Positions 46,295-56,629 of a stretch of DNA of 64,000 bases are shown here, piece after piece; within the stretch, counting starts at the first letter, position 1, and each line of letters begins with the position of its first letter. The notes under the pieces are model-generated. The model did no database searches, was not told the DNA's origin, and saw nothing but the letters and a program-made list of their open reading frames with translations. A program made the translations under genes and the position numbers. Source of the DNA: Sphingomonas flavalba. Its GTDB lineage: Bacteria; Pseudomonadota; Alphaproteobacteria; Sphingomonadales; Sphingomonadaceae. The stretch spans positions 248,001 through 312,000 of the forward strand of contig NZ_SPHY01000003.1 of NCBI RefSeq assembly GCF_004796535.1. Reading direction: 5' to 3'.

Positions 46295-48829
46295 TCAGAA
46301 GCCGACGACGAGCGTACCGATGAAGGTGCGCGGCGCGCCGATCTGGGCGTTGGTGATCTTGCCGTTGTCCATCGTGCCGTCGAAGCCGCCGACATAGAGC
46401 TTGTCGAACAGGTTGGTCACGTTGAACTGCAGGTAGGTGGTGTCGTTCAGCCCGAGGAAGCCGAGCGGCAGCCGGGCGTCGATGTCGACCAGCGTATAGG
46501 CCGGGGCGGTCGCGCCGTAGACCTCAGTACGGACGCCGCCGATCGTCTGGTAGACCGGGGTGTTCTGGTCGTTCACCCAGCGCCGGCCGGTGCGCTTCGC
46601 CTGCACGCCCAGCTCCAGCGGGCCGAGCGACCCCTGGATCCGCCCGCCGAACGTGTATTCGGGCGCGCCGCTCTCGCGCTTGCCGCCGGTCGGCAGGTAA
46701 GTCTTTACCCCGCCGACCTCGCCGACCAGCACGTCGTCCTTGATCTTCGACTTCAGGTAGGAGCCGAAGACATAGACGGTCAGGTCGCGCACCGGGCTGT
46801 AGGCGATGCTGCCGTCGACGCCGTATTTGTCGACGGTGCCGAGGTTGCGGTACAGTGTGCGGTCGGTTTCGGGGTCGTAGGCGGCGGCCAGCCGGTTCTG
46901 GTACTTGGTGTACCAGCCGCTCAGTTGCGCCTGAACCCGGCCGGAACGGTAGCGGACGCCAAGGTCGAAATTGTCCGTCGATTCCGGCACCGGCCGGGCC
47001 GACGGCGTGTTCGCCGGGAAGAAGAACGCGTTGTACAGGTTATCGGTGCCCGGAACCTGCAGGCCTTTCGAGTAATTGCCGAACAGCGAAACCTGGCTGC
47101 TGATGTTGTAGGTCAGCCCGACGTTCGGCAGCGGCTTGTCATATTTCAGCACCCGCTGCTGCGGCCCCTGGAAATTGGGGTTGGCCGCTGCATAGGCGGC
47201 CGCGTCGGCGGCGTTGTCGCCGAAGCAGTCGACGAAACCGGTATCGCTGGTCGTCGAGCAGAAATTGTTCAGGTCCCGCTTGAAGAACGGCATGCGCAGG
47301 CCGGCCGTGACGATCAGCCCGCCATCGAAGAAGCGGCCGCGATATTCGCCCGACACCTGGTTCAGGATCGCGTAGGATAGCCGGTCGCGCTTCTGCAGGA
47401 CATGGCCGTTCAGGTCGGCGATCGGATCGTCGACCGGGAATACGCTGACCGGTTTGCCGTCCCGCTGGAGATAGCCGACCTGGCCGGTCTGGCGATGGCG
47501 GGCGCGGTCATAGGAATAGGCAAGCCGGACGCTGTGTGCGTCGCTGATATCGTAGCGCAGCGAGGCGATCACGCCATAGCGCTTGGTCCGCGTCTGGCTG
47601 GGGGCGAGCAGCGATACCTGGTCGAGCAGGTCGCCGTCGCCGTTCAGGTCGATGCCGGCATAGGGCTTGCCGCCGATATAGCCGAACAGCCCGTTCGGGC
47701 CGGTGACCGGGTTGCGGCTGTTGAAGGTCGGCGAGCCCGGCTCGTTGATATAGGCATATTCGAATCCGGTGACGGTGCCGCCGCCGTTCGCCTTGACCGA
47801 CTGGTAGCTTGGGTCGACGGTCAGCACCAGGCCGTCGGCCAGGGTGAAGCGCGACGAGATGCGGATGTTGCCGGTGTCCGACGGGTTGAAGCGGTTGTCG
47901 AACACGGTGCCGCAGCTGTTCGGCGTGTCGGCGACGCCGGGTTGCGCGACGTCGACCTGGCACGGCGTGATCTCATAGAAGCGCTCGTCCTTGGTGACGG
48001 GGAAGCGGTTGCTGCTGTTCGGGCCGACGACGCGGTCGGCGTCGAGCCGCAGCGGCACCGAGCCGAAGAAATTGTTGCGGTTGACGTTCCAGTGGCCGGC
48101 GATCGACACGAAGTCGCCGTTGGAGCCGATCGGCTGGTACAGGCGGCCGTTGAACTGCTTCTTGTTGATCCGGCCGCTGCCGTACACGGTATCGTTGGTC
48201 GCGCTGCTCGCCGAGAAGAAGGCGCGGGTACCCCACGGCGTGAACGTGCCGGTGTCGACCATGCCGAAGATACGGAAGAAGCTGAAATCGCCGGCGGAGC
48301 CGACGAGCTTCACGCCGAAATCCTCCGACGGCAGCCGGGTGCGGTAGTTGACCGTCGAGCCGGAAGCGGCGGCGGTCGGGCTGTCGACGTCGGTCGAGCC
48401 GAGGTTGACGTTGACCTGCTCGATCAGCTCCGGATCGAGCTGCTGGTTCGAATAGAGCGCGTAGTTGCCCGAGTCGTTCAGCGGGATGCCGTCGAAGGTC
48501 TGGCTGATGCGGCTGTTGTCGAAGCCGCGGATGAACATCTTGCCACCGGCCGAGCCGAACGGATCGTTGTTCTGGAAGCTGACGCCGGGCAGCTGGTTGA
48601 TGATGTCGTTGACCGTCTGGCCAGGCACCTGCCGCTGGATGAATTCCTGGGTCAGGACCGCCTTGGCCTTGGAGGTGTCCGGCACGACGACGCCGCCGAC
48701 ATCCCGGCTGGTGATCGCGGTAACGACGATCTCGTTGTCGAAATCGACCGATCCGGTCGACTGGGCGCCGGCGGCAGCCGGCATCGTCAGGGCGGCCAAC
48801 GCCACCCCGCAAAGGTAGTACATCTTCAT
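46295..48829 (-). CDS. TonB-dependent outer-membrane receptor
   Basis: 844 residues. Signal peptide MKMYYLCGVALAALTMPAAAGA, plug domain (VLTQEFIQRQVPGQTVNDIINQLPGVSFQNNDPFGSAGGKMFIRGFD) with a PGV-type plug motif, then a 22-strand barrel ending in TLVVGF with terminal Phe. Cysteine pairs in loops (PCQVDV, NSCGTV, NFCSTT, VDCFGD) may form disulfides. Substrate is not identifiable; siderophore, carbohydrate or metal complex are possible. No TonB-box was picked out. Start at 48829 with GGGGAT upstream. Neighbouring genes give no clear clue to substrate. Confidence 0.92.
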   Translation of the reverse strand: MKMYYLCGVALAALTMPAAAGAQSTGSVDFDNEIVVTAITSRDVGGVVVPDTSKAKAVLTQEFIQRQVPGQTVNDIINQLPGVSFQNNDPFGSAGGKMFIRGFDNSRISQTFDGIPLNDSGNYALYSNQQLDPELIEQVNVNLGSTDVDSPTAAASGSTVNYRTRLPSEDFGVKLVGSAGDFSFFRIFGMVDTGTFTPWGTRAFFSASSATNDTVYGSGRINKKQFNGRLYQPIGSNGDFVSIAGHWNVNRNNFFGSVPLRLDADRVVGPNSSNRFPVTKDERFYEITPCQVDVAQPGVADTPNSCGTVFDNRFNPSDTGNIRISSRFTLADGLVLTVDPSYQSVKANGGGTVTGFEYAYINEPGSPTFNSRNPVTGPNGLFGYIGGKPYAGIDLNGDGDLLDQVSLLAPSQTRTKRYGVIASLRYDISDAHSVRLAYSYDRARHRQTGQVGYLQRDGKPVSVFPVDDPIADLNGHVLQKRDRLSYAILNQVSGEYRGRFFDGGLIVTAGLRMPFFKRDLNNFCSTTSDTGFVDCFGDNAADAAAYAAANPNFQGPQQRVLKYDKPLPNVGLTYNISSQVSLFGNYSKGLQVPGTDNLYNAFFFPANTPSARPVPESTDNFDLGVRYRSGRVQAQLSGWYTKYQNRLAAAYDPETDRTLYRNLGTVDKYGVDGSIAYSPVRDLTVYVFGSYLKSKIKDDVLVGEVGGVKTYLPTGGKRESGAPEYTFGGRIQGSLGPLELGVQAKRTGRRWVNDQNTPVYQTIGGVRTEVYGATAPAYTLVDIDARLPLGFLGLNDTTYLQFNVTNLFDKLYVGGFDGTMDNGKITNAQIGAPRTFIGTLVVGF

Positions 48830-48996
48830 CTTGCTATCCCCTTGGGCTCGTACGGCCCGTCTACGCTGCGGATCGCTGCGGCGGGCCTTCATTGGTCGCG
48901 GTATATTGCCGCAGTGTGACAGAGTTTAGGGGATATTTATACCGCTGAAAAAACGCCGTTTATGCGTTGCAGAAATGCATCACATGCTGCACCTGC

Positions 48997-50820
48997 TCAG
49001 CCCTCGTCACCCATGCGAAGGGCCGCAATGAACGCTTCCTGGGGGATCGAAACGGATCCGTACTCGCGCATCCGCTTCTTGCCTTCCTTCTGCTTGTCCA
49101 ACAATTTCCGCTTGCGGCTGGCGTCGCCGCCATAGCATTTCGCGGTGACGTCCTTGCGCAGCGCGGCGATCGTTTCGCGGGCGATCACCTTGCCGCCGAT
49201 CGCCGCCTGAATCGGGATCTTGAACAGATGGCGGGGGATCAGGTCCTTCAGCCGCTCGCACATATGGCGGCCCCGCGCCTCGGCGGCGGCGCGGTGGACG
49301 ATCATGCTGAGCGCATCGACCGGCTCGCCGTTGACCAGGATGCTCATCTTGACCAGATCGCCGGCGCGGTGCCCGATCTGGTGATAGTCGAAGCTGGCAT
49401 AGCCGCGGCTGATCGATTTCAGCCGGTCGTAGAAATCGAACACCACCTCGTTCAGCGGCAATTCGTAGGTCATCTGGGCGCGACCGCCGACATAGGTCAG
49501 GTTCTTCTGGATGCCGCGCCGGTCCTGGCACAGCTTCAGTATCCCGCCCAGATATTCGTCGGGCACGTAGATCGTCGCCTCGATCCATGGCTCCTCGATC
49601 AGCTCGATCCGGTTGGGATCGGGCATGTCGGCGGGGTTGTGCAGCTCGATCTCGCCGCCGCCGTGGGTCAGGCCGATCTTGTAGACCACCGACGGCGCGG
49701 TGGTGATCAGGTCGAGGTCGTATTCGCGGGTCAGCCGTTCCTGGATGATCTCCAGGTGGAGCAGCCCCAGGAAGCCGCAGCGGAAGCCGAAGCCGAGCGC
49801 CGCCGAGGTTTCCATCTCGAACGAGAAGCTGGCGTCGTTCAGCCTGAGCTTGGAGATCGATTCGCGCAGCTTGTCGAAATCATTGGCGTCGACCGGGAAC
49901 AGCCCGCAGAACACCACCGGCTGCACTTCCTTGAACCCCGGCAGCGGCTGGGCGGCGGGGCGCTTGACGTCGGTGATCGTGTCGCCGACCGCAGTCTGGC
50001 TGACTTCCTTGATCTGGGCGGTGATGAAGCCGATCTCGCCCGGCCCCAACTCGGTCAGCTGCTCGATCTTCGGGCGGAAGCAGCCGACCCGGTCGACCAG
50101 ATGCTGGGTGCCGGCGTTCATGAACCTGATCGCCTGGCCCTTGCGGATCGTGCCGTCGACGACGCGGACGAGGATGACGACGCCCAGATAGGGGTCGTAC
50201 CAGCTGTCGACCAGCATCGCCTTCAGCGGCGCGTCGGCGTCGCCCTTGGGCGGCGGGATGCGGGCGACGATCGCGTCGAGAATCTCGTCGATGCCGATGC
50301 CGGTCTTGGCGCTGGCCAGCACCGCGTCCGACGCGTCGAGGCCGATCACCTCCTCAATCTCCGCGCGGACCTTTTCCGGCTCGGCGGCCGGCAGGTCGAT
50401 CTTGTTGATCACCGGCACGATTTCATGGTCGTGCTCGATCGACTGGTAGACATTGGCCAGCGTCTGCGCTTCCACCCCCTGCGCTGCGTCGACGACGAGC
50501 AACGCGCCTTCGCAGGCGGCCAGGCTGCGCGACACTTCATAGGCGAAGTCGACATGGCCCGGCGTGTCCATCAGGTTCAGGACATAGGTTTCGCCGTCCT
50601 TGCCCTTCCAGTCGAGGCGCACGGTCTGCGCCTTGATGGTGATGCCGCGTTCCTTCTCGATGTCCATGTTGTCGAGCACCTGGGCGCTCATCTCGCGCTC
50701 CGTCAGACCGCCGGTGCGCTGGATCAGCCGGTCGGCAAGCGTCGACTTGCCGTGATCGATATGGGCGATGATGCTGAAATTGCGGATTTTGTCGAGCGGA
50801 GCGGCCACGGTTCGCGTCAT
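48997..50820 (-). CDS. lepA: elongation factor 4 (LepA)
   Basis: 607 residues. GTPase that back-translocates or remodels stalled ribosomes. G-motifs: AHIDHGKST (P-loop), [11 protein letters not shown] (switch I), DTPGHVDF (G3), INKIDLP (G4) and SAKTG (G5). The LepA-specific C-terminal domain ends [22 protein letters not shown], as usual. Start at [18 protein letters not shown] (50820). Upstream intergenic region is shared with the divergent CsgG-like gene. Confidence 0.97.
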   Translation of the reverse strand: MTRTVAAPLDKIRNFSIIAHIDHGKSTLADRLIQRTGGLTEREMSAQVLDNMDIEKERGITIKAQTVRLDWKGKDGETYVLNLMDTPGHVDFAYEVSRSLAACEGALLVVDAAQGVEAQTLANVYQSIEHDHEIVPVINKIDLPAAEPEKVRAEIEEVIGLDASDAVLASAKTGIGIDEILDAIVARIPPPKGDADAPLKAMLVDSWYDPYLGVVILVRVVDGTIRKGQAIRFMNAGTQHLVDRVGCFRPKIEQLTELGPGEIGFITAQIKEVSQTAVGDTITDVKRPAAQPLPGFKEVQPVVFCGLFPVDANDFDKLRESISKLRLNDASFSFEMETSAALGFGFRCGFLGLLHLEIIQERLTREYDLDLITTAPSVVYKIGLTHGGGEIELHNPADMPDPNRIELIEEPWIEATIYVPDEYLGGILKLCQDRRGIQKNLTYVGGRAQMTYELPLNEVVFDFYDRLKSISRGYASFDYHQIGHRAGDLVKMSILVNGEPVDALSMIVHRAAAEARGRHMCERLKDLIPRHLFKIPIQAAIGGKVIARETIAALRKDVTAKCYGGDASRKRKLLDKQKEGKKRMREYGSVSIPQEAFIAALRMGDEG

Positions 50821-51031
50821 TCTTCCAGAGAAAGGAGCGCCGCCGATAGCACCGGCGCCGGCGCTTGCCAAAAGGAGAGGTGAATCGTCGGGGCGCCCGC
50901 CAGCAAATACTTGATCGGCCCCCGCGGTTAACCGATAATATAGTTCGGATCGCATAAGGCCGCGTGCCGCGCCACGGAAAAAAGACGGGCGTGTTTCATT
51001 TTTACTGCCACCGCCTTTTGGGGGAAAAATC

Positions 51032-51799
51032 GTGCGCAAGATTATCACCGCCGTCGCCGCTGCCTCGCTCGTCGCCACCGCGGCGCCGGCATTGGCGCAG
51101 AACAAGGGTTCGTCCGGCCGCCAGGCACAGACCAAGGGCACCCAGGAAATCCCGGTCTGCACCAAGCGGCTGGGCACCATCGCGATCGTCGAGCCCGACA
51201 ACCAATGGTGGCGCGAGCTGAGCCTCGGCAGCCCGGAAGCGATCATCAAGGTCTTCGTCCAGAAGTCCGGGTGCTTCGGCCTGGTCAATCGCGGCCGCAG
51301 CATGGCCAGCCGCAACATGGAACGCGCCATGGCCGATTCGGGTGAGCTGCAGGCCGGCTCCAACCTCGGCAAGGGCCAGGTGAAGGCGGCGGATTACTTC
51401 CTCCAGCCCGACATCGTCAGTTCGAACAACAATTCCGGTGGCAACGCGCTGGGCGGCGTGCTCGGCGGCTTCCTCGGCCGGTCGACGATCGGCGCAATCG
51501 CCGGCGGTATCTCGATCAAGAAGAAGGAAGCCAACGTCACCCTGTCGGTGGTCAACGCCCGCACGACGGAGGAAGAGGCGCTGGTCGAGGGCTATGCCCG
51601 CAAGTCTGACCTGAGCTTCGGCGCCGGCGGCGGTGCCGGCTGGATGAGCGGCCTCGCCGCGGCCGGCGGCGGCGGCTACCAGAACACCGAGATCGGCCAG
51701 GTCATCGTCCTCGCCTACCTCGACGCCTACACCAAGCTGGTCACCCAGCTCGGCGGCCTGCCGGAGAACGCGGCGGACGCGGCACCGCTCGCGCGCTGA
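51032..51799 (+). CDS. CsgG/HfaB-like exported protein
   Basis: 255 residues. Signal peptide [22 protein letters not shown]. The mature part resembles the CsgG/curli-assembly family: [58 protein letters not shown], a glycine-rich loop and [20 protein letters not shown]. No lipobox cysteine follows the signal, so unlike CsgG it may not be a lipoprotein. No curli or holdfast genes are nearby. GTG start (51032). Terminator follows. Confidence 0.75.
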   Translation: MRKIITAVAAASLVATAAPALAQNKGSSGRQAQTKGTQEIPVCTKRLGTIAIVEPDNQWWRELSLGSPEAIIKVFVQKSGCFGLVNRGRSMASRNMERAMADSGELQAGSNLGKGQVKAADYFLQPDIVSSNNNSGGNALGGVLGGFLGRSTIGAIAGGISIKKKEANVTLSVVNARTTEEEALVEGYARKSDLSFGAGGGAGWMSGLAAAGGGGYQNTEIGQVIVLAYLDAYTKLVTQLGGLPENAADAAPLAR

Positions 51800-51813
51800 C
51801 CGTACGAACAATC

Positions 51814-51855
51814 AGGCGCGGCGCCTTCGCTTGCCGGCGAGGGCGCCGCGCTTTT
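51814..51855 (+). terminator. intrinsic terminator after the CsgG-like gene
   Basis: GCGCGGCGCC (51816-51825) pairs with GGCGCCGCGC (51842-51851), followed by TTTT (51852-51855). Lies 15 bases after the stop. Confidence 0.75.
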
Positions 51856-51919
51856 GCTTGCGCTTGCCCCGTCCCACGCTAGCATCCCGCACGACAACAT
51901 GGCGGGAGGACGGTCTGAC

Positions 51920-53221
51920 ATGCGGCATGTCGCGGTGATCGGTTCTGGGCCGGCGGGCTATTACACCGCCGAGGCGTGCCTCAAGACCTTCGGCGACGCG
52001 GTCCGCGTCGATGTCATCGACCGGCTGCCGGTGCCCTACGGGCTGATCCGGTTCGGCGTCGCCCCCGACCACCAGTCGATCAAGGCGGTCGCCAAGCGCT
52101 ACGAACAGGTCGCGCTGACCGACAATGTCCGCTTCGTCGGCAACATCACCATCGGCGAGGACGTGACCGTCGCCGAACTGCAGCAGCTTTACGACGCGGT
52201 GGTGCTGGCGACCGGCGCGCCGCACGACCGGCCGCTCGAGATACCGGGCGCCGACATGCCCGGGGTGATCGGCTCCGCCGCCTTCGTCGGCTGGTATAAC
52301 GGCCACCCCGATTTCGCCGACCTTGCCCCGCCGCTCGCCGGCCCCGGCGTCGCCGTCATCGGCAACGGCAACGTCGCGCTCGACGTCGCCCGCATCCTGG
52401 CCAAGACCCCGGCGGAATTCGCCGGTTCCGACATCGTCGCCCACGCGCTGGCGGCACTGGAGCAGGCGCGCGTGCGCGACATCCACATCCTCGGCCGGCG
52501 CGGCCCCCACCAGATCGCGATGACGCCGAAGGAACTGGGCGAGCTGGGCAAGCTGGAGCGCGCGCAGCCGGTGGTCGACCCGGCCGATTTCCCGCCCGAG
52601 GGCGACGACGCGCTGCTCGAGCCGGGGATGCGCAAGGCGGTCACCCACCTGCGCGATTTCGCCGCCACCCCGCACAGGGGCAAGCCGATCGCGATCGATT
52701 TCGATTTCTTCGCGATGCCGGTGGCGATCGAGGGCGACGGCCGGGCCGAGCGGGTGATCGTCGAACGGACGCGGCTGACCGAGGACCTGCGCTCGGTCGG
52801 CACCGGCGAGACCTATATGGTGGAGGCATCGCTGGTCGTCACCTGCATCGGCTACCGCACCCCGCCGATCGCCGGCGTGCCCTACGAGCATGGCCGCGGC
52901 CGCTTCGCCAACACCGACGGGCGGATCCTGCCCGGCCTTTATTGCGTCGGCTGGGCACGGCGCGGCCCGACCGGCACGATCGGCACCAACCGGCCGGACG
53001 GCTACGCGGTGGTCGAGCTGATCGCCGCCGACACCGGCGCGGCCAGCGGCAAGACCGGGCGCCCCGGCCTCGATACCCTGCTCGCCGAGCGGGCGGCCGA
53101 CGTCGTGACCTTCCGCGACTGGCAGAAGATCGAGGCGGCGGAAGTCGCGCGCGCGCGCGCCGGCGCCCCGCGCGAGAAATTCACCGGCATTGCCGAAATG
53201 ATCGCGGCGCGGAGCGATTAG
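51920..53221 (+). CDS. ferredoxin/adrenodoxin-NADP reductase-like flavoprotein
   Basis: 433 residues. N-terminal FAD motif VAVIGSGPAGYYTAEACLK, followed by DRLPVPYGLIRFGVAPDHQSIK, the classic adrenodoxin reductase segment. NADP motif GNGNVALDVARIL near residue 155 and the ARRGPTGTIGTNRPDGY C-terminal signature of the FprA/adrenodoxin reductase group. It transfers electrons from NADPH to ferredoxin; cytochrome P450 partners would be natural but the P450 is 11 kb away. Start at ATG 51920 with GGAGG nine bases upstream. A 44-base palindrome follows five bases after the stop. Confidence 0.92.
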   Translation: MRHVAVIGSGPAGYYTAEACLKTFGDAVRVDVIDRLPVPYGLIRFGVAPDHQSIKAVAKRYEQVALTDNVRFVGNITIGEDVTVAELQQLYDAVVLATGAPHDRPLEIPGADMPGVIGSAAFVGWYNGHPDFADLAPPLAGPGVAVIGNGNVALDVARILAKTPAEFAGSDIVAHALAALEQARVRDIHILGRRGPHQIAMTPKELGELGKLERAQPVVDPADFPPEGDDALLEPGMRKAVTHLRDFAATPHRGKPIAIDFDFFAMPVAIEGDGRAERVIVERTRLTEDLRSVGTGETYMVEASLVVTCIGYRTPPIAGVPYEHGRGRFANTDGRILPGLYCVGWARRGPTGTIGTNRPDGYAVVELIAADTGAASGKTGRPGLDTLLAERAADVVTFRDWQKIEAAEVARARAGAPREKFTGIAEMIAARSD

Positions 53222-53225
53222 AGTT

Positions 53226-53269
53226 TGTCCGCTTGAAGCGGAATCGGCACCAGCCGCCTAAAGCGGACA
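53226..53269 (-). repeat. 44-base palindromic intergenic repeat, copy B
   Basis: Read on the minus strand this is identical to 8308-8351 except that the central four bases are TGGT instead of ACCA. Same arms TGTCCGCTT and AAGCGGACA. Confidence 0.85.
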
Positions 53270-53380
53270 GGCTCTAAGGCGCGGGCGATTCCGCCATCGC
53301 ATTCCACCGCTTGTCACCACGGCCCGCCGCCCCTATAGGCACCCTCCTTGCCTCCGCGCGCCACCGGCGCCCGGTCCGGT

Positions 53381-53457
53381 CGGGGAGTAGCTCAGCCTGG
53401 TAGAGCACTGTCTTCGGGAGGCAGGGGCCGGAGGTTCGAATCCTCTCTCCCCGACCA
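53381..53457 (+). tRNA. tRNA-Pro (anticodon CGG)
   Basis: Complete cloverleaf: acceptor CGGGGAG with CTCCCCG, D-arm GCTCAGCCTGGTAGAGC, anticodon stem CTGTC/GGCAG with loop TTCGGGA giving anticodon CGG (53415-53417), T-arm GGAGGTTCGAATCCTC, and CCA end encoded (53455-53457). Reads CCG proline codons, which are common in this GC-rich genome. No further tRNA nearby. Confidence 0.97.
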
Positions 53458-53494
53458 ATTTACGGCCACCGCCGAAACGGAATCGGCCCCCCGA

Positions 53495-55813
53495 TCAGAA
53501 CGCGGTTGAGAAGCGCAGGGCGCCGCCGCGGTCGTCGGGCATCGCGGCGATGTTACCCGGATCCTGACGCCAGAACAGGTTGGCATCGACGCGGCCGCCG
53601 AGCAGTGGCAGGCCGTAGCTCGCCTCCGTCGTGATCTCACGTCCCTTGGGCGCCAGGTTCAGCCGGGCGGGGGCGAAAGCGGTGACGCCGCTCGCATAGC
53701 TGTAGCCGACCGGCAGGCTGAGCGCGAAGCCGCCGGAGCGGACGCGCAGCGGCTGCGCAACGCGCAGGGCGAAACGGTCGCCCGGCGCGAACAGGCCGGG
53801 GCCGCTGACGTCGACGGCATAGGCATCGGTGCGAATCAGGGTCGCGCCGGGGGCGGCGCCGCCGGCGCCGACGCGGGTCCAGCCCTGCCGGGTGGCGGCG
53901 GCGATGGTCCAGCCGCCGCCGAGCGCATAGCGCAGAGTCAGGTCGGCGAACCAGCTACGGCCCTGCCCGTTGCCGAACGCCGGGCCGAAGCTGGCGCCGA
54001 GCACGGTGCGGCTCTCGACCATGTGCGCCAGCGCCGCGGTTACGCCCAGCGGCCCGAACGCGCGGTCGGCGCCAAGCGTCACCGTCGCGAACGGATAAGC
54101 CTGATACTGGCCGCGCCCCGGCGCCACCGCCCGTTCCCGCCAGACCAGCGCGTCGCCTTGCTCCGCCGTCATCCACAGCGTCGTCGCCCCGAGCAATCGG
54201 CGCAGCGCGAAGGCGCCGCCGGCCGCACGTTGGAAACCGGCCTGGTCGCGGGTCGCCGACGCGACGAGGAAGGCCGGCTCGCTGCGCCCGGCAAGGCGGG
54301 CGGCCAGCGCCCCGCCGCTCTGCGCGATGCCGACGGCAACATCGAGCGAGCGGCCGAGCCGCCCGGCTGCCCAGCCGGCGGTGGCGCGGGCGCGATCGGC
54401 ATCCTCGACGGACAGGCGCAGCGGCGCGACCGCCGGCATGCCAGCCCGGCCGGGCAGAACGGACAGGGCGATCACGGTGCCGCCGTTACTGGTCGCGGCC
54501 AGGCTGCGCTGATGGCCGGCCAGCGCCGCACCGAAGCCCATGCTGGGCGGCGCGCTACGGATCGCCCCGCCGATATCGGCGGCATAGGCGCGGGCATAAC
54601 CGTCGAGAACCACCGCCTCCATCGCTCCGCTGGCCGTGGTGGCGGCATCGCCCATCGCCGGCGACAGCGTGCTGACCGCGGTCAGCGACACCGGCGCCAG
54701 CGAGCCGGCGAGGCGCATCCCCCCCTGAGGCGCGAACGCGTTGCCGATGTTGAGCAGGCCGCGCCCATAGATCGGGTCGGTCCCCGGCGCACCGGCATCG
54801 GTTGCCGACTGGAGCAGCAATTCGACCAGTTGCGCACCGGTCAGATTGGGAAAGGCCTGGGCAAGCAGGGCGACAGCGCCGGCGACGTGCGGCGCCGCCA
54901 GCGAGGTGCCGTCCCACAGATAGGCGGTGCCGCTGTTGTCGATCGCCCGCACGCCGACGCCAAGCGCGGCGATGTAATGATCGGCGTCGACACCGGCGCG
55001 GTTGCTGAAACCGGCGATCGTCCCGCCCGAATCGGTGGCGCCGACGACGATGACCATGCCGCGCGCGACCGGGTCGGAGGCTATGCGGGCGAGCACGTCG
55101 GGATCGGCGGCCGAATCGTTGCCGGCCGAAATGACGATGACGACGCCGGCTGCGGTCGCCCGGTCGACGGCTGCGCGCAGCGTGCTGTCCGGCCCGCCGC
55201 CGCCCAGCGATATGTTGACCACCCGCGCCTTCTGCGCGACCGCCAGGTCCAGCCCGCGCGCGATCGCCCGATCGGGGAAGGTGCAGCCGGATTCGCCGTC
55301 GGCGCCGGGGGTGGCGCAGCTTCCCGGCGAATCGGCCCGCAACACCAGCAGCGTCGCGTCGAAGGCGACGCCGTGGGTGCCCTGGCCGTTGCGCGCGCCG
55401 AGCAGCACGCTGGCGACGGCGGTGCCGTGGCCGTCCTCGTCCTCCAGCCCGCGCGACGCGGCGACATCGGCTGAGGCGGCGCTGATCCGCCCGGCGAATT
55501 CGGCGTTGCCGGTCGCGACGCCGCTGTCGATCACCCCCGCGAGCACGCCGAGCCCGGTCGCCCCCGCCGCATAAGCGGGCAGGGCGTTGGCGAGGGCGAC
55601 GCCCGACGAACGGCGATATTCGGCGGTGTCGAAGCTGCTCGGCGGCGTCGGAGTCGGGGAAGGCGTGGGTGTGGGTGCCGGGGCGGGCGTCGGGCTGGGT
55701 GTGGGCGCAACCGGCGGCGCAGGGGTTGGCGACGGGCCGCCGCCGCCACCGCAGGCGCCCAGCGCGAACAGCGGCAGCAGCAGGACGGTGCGGTACGAAA
55801 CGGTGCGCGGCAT
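53495..55813 (-). CDS. S8 subtilase lipoprotein/autotransporter-like protease
   Basis: 772 residues. Signal MPRTVSYRTVLLLPLFALGAC has a lipobox (LGA-C), then a Pro/Thr-Ser/Ala-rich spacer (about 24-66). Catalytic triad: Asp in AGVIDSGVATG (about 107), His in EDGHGTAVASV (about 146) and Ser in DGTSLAAPHVAG (about 320). Asn oxyanion hole in SAGNDS. The C-terminal 390 residues are beta-rich and end in LRFSTAF, suggesting a barrel or autotransporter-like outer-membrane part. The combination of lipobox, Pro-rich stalk, protease and barrel is unusual. ATG 55813 follows GGGAAG. Confidence 0.85.
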   Translation of the reverse strand: MPRTVSYRTVLLLPLFALGACGGGGGPSPTPAPPVAPTPSPTPAPAPTPTPSPTPTPPSSFDTAEYRRSSGVALANALPAYAAGATGLGVLAGVIDSGVATGNAEFAGRISAASADVAASRGLEDEDGHGTAVASVLLGARNGQGTHGVAFDATLLVLRADSPGSCATPGADGESGCTFPDRAIARGLDLAVAQKARVVNISLGGGGPDSTLRAAVDRATAAGVVIVISAGNDSAADPDVLARIASDPVARGMVIVVGATDSGGTIAGFSNRAGVDADHYIAALGVGVRAIDNSGTAYLWDGTSLAAPHVAGAVALLAQAFPNLTGAQLVELLLQSATDAGAPGTDPIYGRGLLNIGNAFAPQGGMRLAGSLAPVSLTAVSTLSPAMGDAATTASGAMEAVVLDGYARAYAADIGGAIRSAPPSMGFGAALAGHQRSLAATSNGGTVIALSVLPGRAGMPAVAPLRLSVEDADRARATAGWAAGRLGRSLDVAVGIAQSGGALAARLAGRSEPAFLVASATRDQAGFQRAAGGAFALRRLLGATTLWMTAEQGDALVWRERAVAPGRGQYQAYPFATVTLGADRAFGPLGVTAALAHMVESRTVLGASFGPAFGNGQGRSWFADLTLRYALGGGWTIAAATRQGWTRVGAGGAAPGATLIRTDAYAVDVSGPGLFAPGDRFALRVAQPLRVRSGGFALSLPVGYSYASGVTAFAPARLNLAPKGREITTEASYGLPLLGGRVDANLFWRQDPGNIAAMPDDRGGALRFSTAF

Positions 55814-55954
55814 GATCTTCCCTTGTCGGTCGCGAATCATCTAGCAGCCGACGCCTGCTTTTTCCTTTAAACCGCGTTCGTTATCGATCCGCCCGTGTCC
55901 GGCCGGAACCGCCGTGTTGCCGGGCGCCCCCGCCCCGGCTAAGCCCGCGCGGCC

Positions 55955-56629
55955 ATGCTTCGCCGCCTCGCCCATGTCCGCAACTGGGTCTTCGACCTGG
56001 ACAACACGCTCTACCCGGCGGCGAGCGACCTGTTCGGGCGGATCGACGTCAGGATGGGCGCCTATATCCAGCGCCTGCTCGACGTCGACGCCGGCGAGGC
56101 GCGGCGCATCCAGAAACGCTATTTCGTCGATCACGGCACCACGCTCAGCGGGCTGATGGCGACGCATGGCATCGACCCGCATGATTTCCTCGATTTCGTC
56201 CACGATATCGACATGGACGCGCTGGCGGAGGACCGGCGGCTGGCGCGGCTGCTCGCGCGGCTGCCGGGGCGCAAGCTGGTGTTCACCAACGGCGACACCG
56301 CCTATGCGCGGCGGGTGCTGGACCGGCTCGGCCTGGGCGACAGTTTCGAGGCGATCCACGACATCCACGCCGCCGCCTATGTGCCGAAACCCGATCCGCG
56401 CGCCTATGCCGGCATGGTCGCGGCGTTCGGTATCGACCCGGCCGAATCGCTGTTCGCCGAGGACATGGCCCGCAACCTGCGGCCGGCCAAGGCGCTGGGC
56501 ATGGCGACGCTGTGGATCAACAACGGATCGGAGATGGGCGCACGCGATGCCGCCCCCGACTATATCGATTTCGAGACCGACGACGTCGGTTCCTGGCTGG
56601 AACGGCTTTTGGAGAATGAGCATGACTGA
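55955..56629 (+). CDS. pyrimidine 5'-nucleotidase-like HAD phosphatase
   Basis: 224 residues. HAD motif [18 protein letters not shown] (DxDxT), motif [13 protein letters not shown] (Thr/Asn), Lys region [13 protein letters not shown] and motif [18 protein letters not shown]. The DLDNTLYP start and length fit the SDT1/YjjG-type pyrimidine 5'-nucleotidase group (HAD IA). Substrate is inferred. Its last 8 bases overlap the start of dapD, which suggests coupling, as seen in many alphaproteobacteria. Confidence 0.9.
   Translation: MLRRLAHVRNWVFDLDNTLYPAASDLFGRIDVRMGAYIQRLLDVDAGEARRIQKRYFVDHGTTLSGLMATHGIDPHDFLDFVHDIDMDALAEDRRLARLLARLPGRKLVFTNGDTAYARRVLDRLGLGDSFEAIHDIHAAAYVPKPDPRAYAGMVAAFGIDPAESLFAEDMARNLRPAKALGMATLWINNGSEMGARDAAPDYIDFETDDVGSWLERLLENEHD

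Noticed and set aside
55640-55740. Tandem repeat-like GTG/GGC stretch
   Set aside because: It encodes the Pro/Thr/Ser spacer of the subtilase; codon-level low complexity explains it.
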